In this document: positions 9,294 to 16,364 of the stretch, piece after piece | Layout: each line of letters starts with the position of its first letter | How positions within the stretch are numbered: the first letter of the stretch is position 1 | Source: CAYJAZ01 sp964371865 | GTDB taxonomy: Bacteria > Desulfobacterota > Desulfovibrionia > Desulfovibrionales > Desulfovibrionaceae | DNA: 39,737 bases | Direction: 5' to 3' | NCBI GenBank assembly: GCA_964371865.1 | Contig: CAYJOR010000023.1 | Location: 1 to 39,737, forward strand | Made by a program: the position numbers and the translations under genes | The notes under the pieces: model-generated | Seen by the model: the letters and a program-made list of their open reading frames with translations, nothing else | What the model was told of the DNA's origin: nothing | Database searches by the model: none

Positions 9294-12176
9294 ATGATTA
9301 AAAGAATTCTTGCTTATCTTTTTTCTTTCTTTCTCGCCGCAGCTATTGGATTTTATTTTTATTCATATCTTACAATAAAAACGGTTAGAGTTGGCTATTT
9401 GCCGCAGTATTTGGCAATAGAAAGTACACTAAACAACTCTACAAACTTTGTTAAATCGTATTTTGATGAAATATCTAAATACGCCGGCTGGAATGTTGAA
9501 CTTGTAGCCTTTTCAAACTGGGATGAAAGCCTAAAGGCTTTAGAAGAAGGTAAAATTGACTTTTTAGGCCCTAAAACTAAGTACGATTTTGTTCCTCATG
9601 TTTTTAGAAATCTTTTATTCAGTAAAAACAATTTTGGTTTTTCAAATATCAATCTCTATGCGGATAGGACATATGAACTAGGTTATAACAACTTTGAAAA
9701 TATTGATGATAAAACTGTCATTTATCATAGCTATACTAATCATGATGTTTTGTTAAAAAACTTTGCCAGAAAAAATGATTTAAATCTTGAATATGATGAT
9801 GTTACACTCATTGATTTATTTTACGCGACTCCGTTACCGAGTGAAGAACTTCTTGCTATTGCAGATATATACGCGCCTACAAAATTTGAAGCTGTTGCAA
9901 ATATAGGCGTAGCTCCTATTCACTTTTTTACGACAGCAAATAATGCTTTATTACTTAATGAATTAGATCAAGCTTTGAGTGATATATATAAGGAAGATCT
10001 TAATTTTTCCTATAAATTTATATCGAAAGATTTTTACTTCAACACTATAGCTAAACCTACTTTCACAGAAGCAGAAAAAAAAGCTATAGAAGAATATAAA
10101 ACTTTTAGAGTCGCTTTTGGTTTAGACTATGCGCCAATGCAAAGTTTGAATGCTATGAATGAACCAGAAGGCTTATCAATCAATTTCATAAATTATCTTG
10201 CTGAAGAATTAGGTTTAGAAATTGAATATATACCATTCTATAACAACGAAACTAAAACTTTTCTCGATGTAGATGCAAGCATTACATTCACTGACGGTGA
10301 AGATTTTAGAGTCTATAGCCCTAGATTTCTAACTTATTTTGATACTCCTCTCGTAGCTGTAGGAGAATTGACCATGAGTCTTGCACTTCCAACCAATCGT
10401 ATAGGGTCGCTTGACTACTCTACTTCAGCTCTTGAAATGAAAAATCAACTAGATGATAAGTATCATCTTTCATTTTTTAGTAATTCAGATATTCTTTATA
10501 AAAATTTACAAGAAGATGTTTTAACTCATGTCATTGAACCGGCATTTATTGACACTATCGAAGAGTATACACGCGAAGACACTCATTTTGTATATCCTTT
10601 AAATACTTCTTTGTCGTATAAAATTACATTTTCTGATCATATTTCAGACGAATTTATTTCTGCTTTTGATAAGACATTACAAACATTACCAAAACAAGTT
10701 TTAAATCTTTTTATGCTTGAATACATCAACCGCCCTAAAAAAGTTGAACGTTTCAGCTATGAAACTATCTCAGATGTAGATCCATACTTGTTTGTAATTG
10801 TTGCTATTTCAATGAGTTCAATTGTTCTTCTAGCATTTTGCCTAAACTTTAATGCTACAAACAAAAAGCTATTAAATGCTGTAAATTATGATAGTTATAC
10901 AGGTTTATATACTCCTTATGCTTTTTATAAAGAAGCGCGCAATATTTTAGATGTAGCTGAAAAAGGCGAATATATGATTGTTTCATATAATATATCAACA
11001 AGTAATCAAATTCTTAGCATGTATGGTTCGGATGGTATGGACGCTATTTTTTCCTTTATTGCTAAGCAGTTAGGCACTCACGATAACAATCAGAATATTC
11101 TTGCCACACGATTAGATTTTACTCGTTTTATAATTCTAACAAAGTCTTTTCCTTTTGAAAAATCTAAAAAGGTTTTTGATAGAGTAAAGCCTATCTATCT
11201 TGATGAATTAACAGGTAAAAATATTCTTCCTGAGGCAAAACTTGAAAGACAATTAGGTGTTTATTATGTTACAGAACCTCATATGCCTGTTTACGATATA
11301 TTATCTTGCGCAAACTATGCCAGTGAAATCACAAATACTGATGCGAGTGCTATGAATCTTTATACAACTAGAATGAATAAAGAAAGACAAAAAGCCTCAG
11401 TTTACTTAGTAGAGCTTGACAGATCTATGAAAAACTACGAATTTAAGCTTCACTTACTTCCAAAAATTCACCCAAAAACAGATAAAATAATTGGTGCAGA
11501 AATACTTGTTCGTTGGATTTTCCAAAATAAAGAGCTTGAAGCCGAAGAGTTTAAAACTATTTTTGAGAAAAATCACGTCATAGATAAGTTAGATTTACAT
11601 GTTTTCCAAGAAAGCTGTAAACTGATTACAAAACTTCCTGACTTGAGAAATGTAAATATAAACATATCGTTACAAACTTTAGTAAAACCTAATATGCCAT
11701 TTGAGTTATCTAAGATAGCGCATAGTTATAACGTCTCCCCTACTTCTATAAAAATTGACATAAGGGAGCCTGAAAATCTTGTATATAAGAACAAACTTCA
11801 AGAGGTAACTCATGATCTTAAGAAGTACGGATTTGGTATTTCGATAGAAAATTTTGCCTCAGACCAGTCAACACTTTTCTCTATTTTTACCTATAAAATT
11901 GACGCTGTAAAGATTGATAAAAGCTTTTTTGACTCAATAAAAACAATTCGTGAAAGGTCTATTTTAAACACATTACTCTCTACATTTAAACTTTCCAATA
12001 TAGAGGTAGTAATAACCTCTATAGAGACAGCCTATGATTTTGAAAGTGTAAAAGATATAGATTGTAATGCGTTTCAAGGTTACTACTTTAGCAAACCTCT
12101 TACAGAGCGCGAATTTGTAGATTACTACTATGAAAAATTAAGAACTGAACACGAGGAAGCTTTACCCTTAATATAG
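9294..12176 (+). CDS. Two solute-binding-like sensor domains with degenerate GGDEF-EAL
   Basis: This 960-residue inner-membrane signalling protein has an N-terminal membrane anchor (about 5-25) and a periplasmic PhnD/SBP-like domain (about 30-255). A second SBP_bac_3-like domain follows (about 265-490, FRVAFGLDYAPMQ ... GLSINFINYLAEELGLEIEYI). Then come a second membrane helix (about 497-520), a GGDEF-like domain (about 525-690) and an EAL-like domain (about 698-945). The GGDEF signature is replaced by LDFTRF. In the EAL domain the motif is EIL, the DDFG motif is ENFA and the Glu of AEGVET is lost, while KIDKSFF and QGYYFSKP remain. I infer a catalytically dead, possibly c-di-GMP-binding receptor. 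The start follows AAGGG by 8 bases. It faces the secretion operon divergently, which recalls LapD control of adhesins, but the sensor is different. Confidence 0.85.
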   Translation: MIKRILAYLFSFFLAAAIGFYFYSYLTIKTVRVGYLPQYLAIESTLNNSTNFVKSYFDEISKYAGWNVELVAFSNWDESLKALEEGKIDFLGPKTKYDFVPHVFRNLLFSKNNFGFSNINLYADRTYELGYNNFENIDDKTVIYHSYTNHDVLLKNFARKNDLNLEYDDVTLIDLFYATPLPSEELLAIADIYAPTKFEAVANIGVAPIHFFTTANNALLLNELDQALSDIYKEDLNFSYKFISKDFYFNTIAKPTFTEAEKKAIEEYKTFRVAFGLDYAPMQSLNAMNEPEGLSINFINYLAEELGLEIEYIPFYNNETKTFLDVDASITFTDGEDFRVYSPRFLTYFDTPLVAVGELTMSLALPTNRIGSLDYSTSALEMKNQLDDKYHLSFFSNSDILYKNLQEDVLTHVIEPAFIDTIEEYTREDTHFVYPLNTSLSYKITFSDHISDEFISAFDKTLQTLPKQVLNLFMLEYINRPKKVERFSYETISDVDPYLFVIVAISMSSIVLLAFCLNFNATNKKLLNAVNYDSYTGLYTPYAFYKEARNILDVAEKGEYMIVSYNISTSNQILSMYGSDGMDAIFSFIAKQLGTHDNNQNILATRLDFTRFIILTKSFPFEKSKKVFDRVKPIYLDELTGKNILPEAKLERQLGVYYVTEPHMPVYDILSCANYASEITNTDASAMNLYTTRMNKERQKASVYLVELDRSMKNYEFKLHLLPKIHPKTDKIIGAEILVRWIFQNKELEAEEFKTIFEKNHVIDKLDLHVFQESCKLITKLPDLRNVNINISLQTLVKPNMPFELSKIAHSYNVSPTSIKIDIREPENLVYKNKLQEVTHDLKKYGFGISIENFASDQSTLFSIFTYKIDAVKIDKSFFDSIKTIRERSILNTLLSTFKLSNIEVVITSIETAYDFESVKDIDCNAFQGYYFSKPLTEREFVDYYYEKLRTEHEEALPLI

Positions 12177-12212
12177 TTCGCAAAATATTTTTCCAGAAAG
12201 GCAAAAAACTTC

Positions 12213-12240
12213 TTGACAATAATAGATATTTGGATAAAGT
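12213..12240 (+). promoter_or_regulatory. Promoter of tRNA-Leu
   Basis: TTGACA at 12213-12218 and TAAAGT at 12235-12240 are 16 bases apart. They place the transcription start a few bases before the mature tRNA 5' end at 12251. Confidence 0.6.
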
Positions 12241-12250
12241 AACAAAACAC

Positions 12251-12336
12251 GCCGGGGTGGTGGAATGGTAAACGCAGCGGACTCAAAATCCGCCGACTTC
12301 ACGGTCTTGCGAGTTCGAGTCTCGCCCCCGGTACCA
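12251..12336 (+). tRNA. tRNA-Leu (anticodon CAA)
   Basis: The 86-base gene includes an encoded CCA. The acceptor stem GCCGGGG pairs with CCCCGGT, the first pair being a G-U wobble. The anticodon stem GCGGA/TCCGC encloses the loop CTCAAAA with anticodon CAA, which reads UUG. A class II variable arm (GAC...GTC) is present. The T arm is GCGAG-TTCGAGT-CTCGC. The 3' half is duplicated at 39,573-39,629, marking the gene as the integration site of the island. The tRNA remains intact because the element supplies its own 3' half. Confidence 0.95.
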
Positions 12337-12347
12337 TTCAAAAATAC
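12281..12347 (+). repeat. Left attachment site of the island (attL)
   Basis: These 67 bases are identical to 39,574-39,640. The repeat starts inside the anticodon stem of tRNA-Leu and runs 11 bases past its CCA end. With a few mismatches it extends from 12,270 through the tRNA terminator to about 12,386. The crossover must lie within the identical block, because base 12,280 (G, needed for the tRNA stem) is T in the right copy. Confidence 0.92.
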
Positions 12348-12356
12348 AAAAATAAA

Positions 12357-12386
12357 GGGTAGTTATGAAAATAGCTACCCTTTTTT
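12357..12386 (+). terminator. tRNA-Leu terminator (left copy)
   Basis: GGGTAGTTAT and ATAGCTACCC form a 10-bp stem with one G-U pair, closed by a GAAA tetraloop and followed by six T. The position, just after the tRNA, and the U-tract make this a good Rho-independent terminator. It lies within the duplicated attachment region. Confidence 0.9.
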
Positions 12387-12408
12387 CTATATTAGAACCT
12401 ATGCTTTT

Positions 12409-12437
12409 TGTTCACTACTTGTTCACTTGCTGTTCAC
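12409..12437 (+). promoter_or_regulatory. Three TGTTCAC iterons, possible integrase arm sites
   Basis: TGTTCAC occurs at 12,409, 12,420 and 12,431, spaced exactly 11 bp, about one DNA turn, just inside the left end. Tyrosine recombinases of integrative elements bind short repeated arm-type sites near att. A single 6-of-7 match in the other orientation (GTGAAC, 39,527-39,532) lies near the right end. The function is inferred from position and phasing. Confidence 0.5.
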
Positions 12438-12550
12438 CAATAAATTTCACCTTGCCCACTCTTTGAGGAAGAGCCAAGTATATTGCATTTATAAGTGATG
12501 TATGATATCCTATAAATAATCAAATAGACCTTAAAGATTAAGGAGTGGGC

Positions 12551-14053
12551 ATGGAAAATATCATTGAAACCATTCAAAACGTAGCTAAAAAATGTAAAGA
12601 TTTGAGAATGGGAGACGAAAGTTTAAATATTATTGATATACTAAGGCTAGAGAAAAATATTTCTGAAACTGCACATAGTAGGGCTTTGAAGGAGTTTTTG
12701 TCAGTCGGTGAATTATACGGCTATCCACTTCTAAAACTTTTCCTGTCTACTGTTGATTTAAATGCCTTAAAATCTTTCACTCCTACATCTTTTTATTGTG
12801 AAAAGTTTAATATTGATGTTCTGATTATGGGTAAAGTGGAAAAGGAAAATTATGCAATAATCATTGAAAACAAGATAAATGAAGCTGTAGACCGAGAAAC
12901 TCAGATTGAAAGATATATTTCGACTGTAAAGAATTTCTTTAACTGTAAAGAGGAAAATATCTATATTCTATATCTTGTGAGCGGACAAGGAAGGCTTTTA
13001 CCTACTGATAACAGCATTAGCCCCGAAAGAAGAAGTATACTTGAAGAAAGGGGGCAATTCATAACTATCACATATACTGAACATATTATAAGTTTTCTTG
13101 ATAAAGTCCTTACAACTTGGAATAACGAAAGTATTAGAAGTACTGCTTACCAATATCAGCAATACTTAAAAGAAATCTTTGGTATAAATGACAAAGAAAA
13201 AGGATATATAAAAATGGAAAATGATATTTTGTATACAAAATTAAAGCTTGAAAGCTCAAATGATAAAGTGCAAAAACTTTTTGACTTCTTGGAGAATCTA
13301 GAAAGAACTAAAGAAAGTGCATATAGTATGATTAGGCGTGAGATACTTATAAAAGTCATGAACTCAGGGTATGAAAGTAAACGTATTGACGATGAAATCA
13401 TTCTAAAAATTCCTTATTTACTTGAAGAAGAGCTACTTAGCTTAACTGTATATTTTGGTATTTATAATGAGAACAACAAAGAGTTGCTATCGTATGGTTT
13501 AAGGCAGACAGAATTTATCCTCATAAACTATGAAAATATTAAAATTCCTAGCGAATTAGATACTAAAATTAGATATTTTTTGCATTGGTTTTTAATACAG
13601 TGTCATACTAATGAACACTGGTATAGTTATGAGTATACAAATGAGCAAAAAGCTATTGAAAATTTAGAAAATTATATCAACACAATTCTTTTTACAAGAG
13701 ACTGGCTTGAGTTATTAAATGAATATACTGCTAAAGGTTACGTAGTAGACATACAAAGCTCATCGAAAGAGTTTTCTATTATGTCTCCCTCCTCAGTAAG
13801 TGCACAAATCAAATTCTATTCGGGGATAGAAGGTGGTTTTTGGTTTGGTATAGAGTTTCCAGATATGATAGGACAAGAAGAATATATCAAAGATATAGAA
13901 GAAACATTACAAAAAAAATATAATAGAGAGATTCATCGTCAACAATGTCAAGATGGTCTTTTGCTTAAGCTACTTTCAGATAAAGGAAAGTTGTTGAGCG
14001 ATTTTAAATCAATGATACCTCTAGTTGAAAAAAGCAAGAAAATTTCAAAATAA
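12551..14053 (+). CDS. PD-(D/E)XK nuclease-like protein (PDDEXK_4 type)
   Basis: This is the first gene of the island. The start is the ATG at 12551, with AGGAG five bases upstream; the in-frame GTG at 12545 overlaps that site. The 500-residue protein has an N-terminal region resembling PDDEXK_4 proteins. It contains the conserved E-x-x-H pattern (EKNISETAHSRALKEFL, about 36-52), Asp in FNIDVLI (about 92), the IENKI (E-x-K) core (about 108-112) and the trailing Gln in RETQIERY. These are the nuclease-fold signatures. The C-terminal ~300 residues are not recognised. Family members are common in restriction and defence clusters, so a DNA-targeting defence role is plausible but unproven. Only weak, all-A/T inverted repeats follow the stop (14,054-14,089). 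Confidence 0.7.
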   Translation: MENIIETIQNVAKKCKDLRMGDESLNIIDILRLEKNISETAHSRALKEFLSVGELYGYPLLKLFLSTVDLNALKSFTPTSFYCEKFNIDVLIMGKVEKENYAIIIENKINEAVDRETQIERYISTVKNFFNCKEENIYILYLVSGQGRLLPTDNSISPERRSILEERGQFITITYTEHIISFLDKVLTTWNNESIRSTAYQYQQYLKEIFGINDKEKGYIKMENDILYTKLKLESSNDKVQKLFDFLENLERTKESAYSMIRREILIKVMNSGYESKRIDDEIILKIPYLLEEELLSLTVYFGIYNENNKELLSYGLRQTEFILINYENIKIPSELDTKIRYFLHWFLIQCHTNEHWYSYEYTNEQKAIENLENYINTILFTRDWLELLNEYTAKGYVVDIQSSSKEFSIMSPSSVSAQIKFYSGIEGGFWFGIEFPDMIGQEEYIKDIEETLQKKYNREIHRQQCQDGLLLKLLSDKGKLLSDFKSMIPLVEKSKKISK

Positions 14054-14120
14054 ATAAATTTTTCTCATGTCACAACTTATAAAATTTATTCTTAATCCAT
14101 TTCACATATTGAAACGCTTA

Positions 14121-14187
14121 TACAGTATCCTGATTTTGAAAGATACTTCTCTAGCTACCGAGAATAATCATAAAAAAGGATACTGTA
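14121..14187 (+). promoter_or_regulatory. Alternative hairpins over the DUF4116 gene start
   Basis: TACAGTATCC (14,121-14,130) is the exact complement of GGATACTGTA (14,178-14,187). The latter holds the ribosome binding site (AGGA) and abuts the ATG at 14,188. The core AGTATC of the first arm (14,124-14,129) can instead pair with GATACT at 14,142-14,147. The two pairings exclude each other: one hides the ribosome binding site and the other frees it. The same dyads could alternatively be protein operators. Confidence 0.5.
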
Positions 14188-14892
14188 ATGACATCACAAG
14201 AAAAAAAACTATTTAATGAATTATCAAGAAATCCATATAAAATAAGAAAACGCAAGAACCTGAGTGAGAGCTTAATTTTAGCATTAATAGAGGATAAAGC
14301 AAATTCGATACGCTACTTTACAGATGAAACACCTGAAATGCAGATGAAAATGTTTGAAATTCTACTGAAAGAAATCAGTTTTATATCTCCCAGCTTCATT
14401 TCAGAGTACAAAAATCCTTGTGATGAGCTAAAAATTGCACTTGCAAAATATAGCGAAAATGCCCTTCAATACATAGAAAGCCCCTCGTATGAACTACAAC
14501 TTGAAGCCGTAAATAATTTTGGAAGTGCTATACAGTATATAGAAAATCCACCGCTAGAAATGCAATATCAAGCAGTAAGAAACGACGGCGAAGCATTACA
14601 ATTTATCAAAAATCCTTTGTATGATATGCAAATTGATGCCATAAAGCAAAATGGCGCAGCTATACAATATATAGAAAATCAAAATCTATTTTTACAGCGA
14701 CTTGCAGTAACGTATGATATCACATGTTATAAGTATATTAAAAACCCTTCTGATGAAATTACAAGATTTGTTGTCGAAACCCTTTATGAGATCAGTAATT
14801 CAATGCGTTTTGAGTTCTACGCGGAACTTTTACCTGTTGAACTTATAGATAAATTTCTACAATATGAAGCGGAACAGGATGGTTGTAGTTAA
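14188..14892 (+). CDS. DUF4116-type repeat protein
   Basis: This 234-residue protein has four to five imperfect repeats of about 24-25 residues (about 80-200). Each has the pattern of A-V/I, N-x-G-x-A-I/L-Q-Y-I-E/K-N-P, then L/M-Q-x-x-A, for example GSAIQYIENPPLEMQYQAV and GEALQFIKNPLYDMQIDAI. This matches the DUF4116 repeat family as I know it; the biochemical function is unknown. There are no membrane segments and no catalytic motif, so an alpha-helical solenoid that binds protein or nucleic acid is the simplest reading. AGGA lies 7 bases before the ATG and is part of the invertible stem described separately. It is followed by the TSCPD and WYL genes on the same strand. Confidence 0.7.
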   Translation: MTSQEKKLFNELSRNPYKIRKRKNLSESLILALIEDKANSIRYFTDETPEMQMKMFEILLKEISFISPSFISEYKNPCDELKIALAKYSENALQYIESPSYELQLEAVNNFGSAIQYIENPPLEMQYQAVRNDGEALQFIKNPLYDMQIDAIKQNGAAIQYIENQNLFLQRLAVTYDITCYKYIKNPSDEITRFVVETLYEISNSMRFEFYAELLPVELIDKFLQYEAEQDGCS

Positions 14893-14968
14893 TATGTCTA
14901 ACGAAATCTTTTGCAATTCTAGCAAAAATGTTTTACAGTGTGCTCTACAAAGTGAGGTATGACCATTT

Positions 14969-15217
14969 ATGATAACGTATACAACACAACATGTTTGCGC
15001 ATCACGCATTACACTTGAAATATCTGAAGAATTTACTGTTCATAATGTTGTTTTTGAAGGTGGCTGCACGGGTAATGCTCTTGGTATAGCCGCTTTAGTA
15101 GAAGGACAAAATGCACACGACGTGATAAAAAGATTGAAAGGTATCATTTGTGACCACAGACCAAGCTCGTGCCCTGATCAATTAGCCAAAGCACTTGAAA
15201 AAGCTCTAGAAAGGTAA
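14969..15217 (+). CDS. TSCPD-domain protein (TIGR03905-like)
   Basis: This 82-residue protein consists almost entirely of one TSCPD domain, with the characteristic FEGGCTGNALGIAALVEG, ICDHRPSSCPDQLAKALEKAL and spaced cysteines. The fold is related to the C-terminal region of B12-dependent ribonucleotide reductases and is often linked to metal binding; the stand-alone function is unknown. GAGG lies 12 bases before the ATG, which is long. That GAGG is inside a 22-codon ORF (14,894-14,962, ending 6 bases before this start), so coupling to a tiny upstream ORF is possible. It is usually a chromosomal housekeeping-like gene, so its presence in an island is slightly unexpected. Confidence 0.8.
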   Translation: MITYTTQHVCASRITLEISEEFTVHNVVFEGGCTGNALGIAALVEGQNAHDVIKRLKGIICDHRPSSCPDQLAKALEKALER

Positions 15218-15304
15218 AAATAATATTCTTTTCTTGACTTTCGTTGCATATTCTGAAACGCTTTTTCTGTAGGCTAAGTTCATATGAGCACAAGTGAGGA
15301 CATC

Positions 15305-16288
15305 ATGGCAAAAAAAGAAAACGATGCAACGGCAAGCGAAAAGATACTAGAACTCTATAACCTACTGCTATTTTCTACTCGTTCTTATTCACATACAGAA
15401 TTGGCAAGGAAGTTAAATTGTTCAAAATCGAGCATTTCACGTTATATCTCGATTTTTGAGAATATGTTCCCAGAAATGCTTGTAAAAGAAAAGCAAGGGA
15501 ATAGTATTTTATATAGATTTGTAAATAGCCAGTCCTATCGAGCAAGTATAAATCTGAGTACGACAGAGCTTGAACTTCTTGAAATGGCTAAACATTTTAC
15601 TTCGCCTTTGCCTGAAAATCAAAAACAAAGCCTCAATTTCGCCCTTGAGAAAATTATAAATACTTTCAAAACACCATTAAATGAAAATGACTGCATAAGT
15701 TGCGATTTACCTGTCTTTAATTCACTCAAAGGGAAAATTCAATATAAGCATAGCCACGAAATTCTTACAAAGGTAATGAAAGCTATAAAAGCTAAAAGAG
15801 TTTGTATAGTTGAGAGCATTCACGGCAAAAAATCAGAAGTGGCATTTACTCAATTGCTTATTAATAATGATGCCCTTTATGCTCAAGGTTATTTTGTTAC
15901 AGAAATGGGCAAGCCCGAAATTGTTGATTCCGTGAGCTTCTATATTCATCGTATGAAAGATGTCATTATTACACAAAAAAAGCACGGCTTTAAAGAGAGC
16001 GATACCTCTAAAAAATTCGGAATATTGCAATGCGAACCAATCAAGGCAGAAATCCAATTTCGAGGATACGCAATTCCTTATGTAAAAGATAGAATTTATA
16101 GTGACGACCAACAATTCACCGACTTAGAAGACGGTACAACTATTCTTTCTTTAACAGCAAGTAATCAATATGAATTGATTTCTTTTGTGCAATCATTTGG
16201 TTCTTCTGCGACATTGCTCAGTCCTGAATATCTACGTGAAGAATTGAAAGTTGACTTAGAAAACAGTCTTGAGTTTTACAAACAATAG
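15305..16288 (+). CDS. HTH-WYL transcriptional regulator
   Basis: I choose the ATG at 15305 over that at 15284 because GAGGA lies directly upstream at the right distance; the protein is then 327 residues. The N-terminal part is a winged helix-turn-helix (about 15-70, YSHTELARKLNCSKSSISRYISIFE). The C-terminal half (about 145-235) resembles a WYL ligand-binding domain (AKRVCIVESIHGKKSEVAF ... ALYAQGYF ... SFYIHRMKDVI), followed by a WCX-like region. WYL regulators, including BrxR/CapW-type repressors, commonly control defence loci. Its target could be its own promoter and that of the DUF4116 gene, which share an upstream motif. It ends 76 bp before the converging hsdR stop. Confidence 0.75.
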   Translation: MAKKENDATASEKILELYNLLLFSTRSYSHTELARKLNCSKSSISRYISIFENMFPEMLVKEKQGNSILYRFVNSQSYRASINLSTTELELLEMAKHFTSPLPENQKQSLNFALEKIINTFKTPLNENDCISCDLPVFNSLKGKIQYKHSHEILTKVMKAIKAKRVCIVESIHGKKSEVAFTQLLINNDALYAQGYFVTEMGKPEIVDSVSFYIHRMKDVIITQKKHGFKESDTSKKFGILQCEPIKAEIQFRGYAIPYVKDRIYSDDQQFTDLEDGTTILSLTASNQYELISFVQSFGSSATLLSPEYLREELKVDLENSLEFYKQ

Positions 16289-16364
16289 CATCTTTTTGAT
16301 ATAGTATAGCCATAAAATTCATCTAAACTTACTTACTGCGTTAAGCTATAGTTCTTCTTAATCC

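Noticed and set aside
12265..12498. 77-codon plus-strand ORF
   Set aside because: It runs through the tRNA-Leu gene, its terminator and the iterons; coding there is not credible.
14054..14089. Terminator after the PDDEXK gene
   Set aside because: The 9-bp inverted repeat is all A/T with an 18-base loop and no clear T tract, too weak to call.
14894..14962. 22-codon ORF before the TSCPD gene as a real gene
   Set aside because: It has a weak ribosome binding site and no recognisable sequence; kept only as a possible coupling leader in the TSCPD entry.
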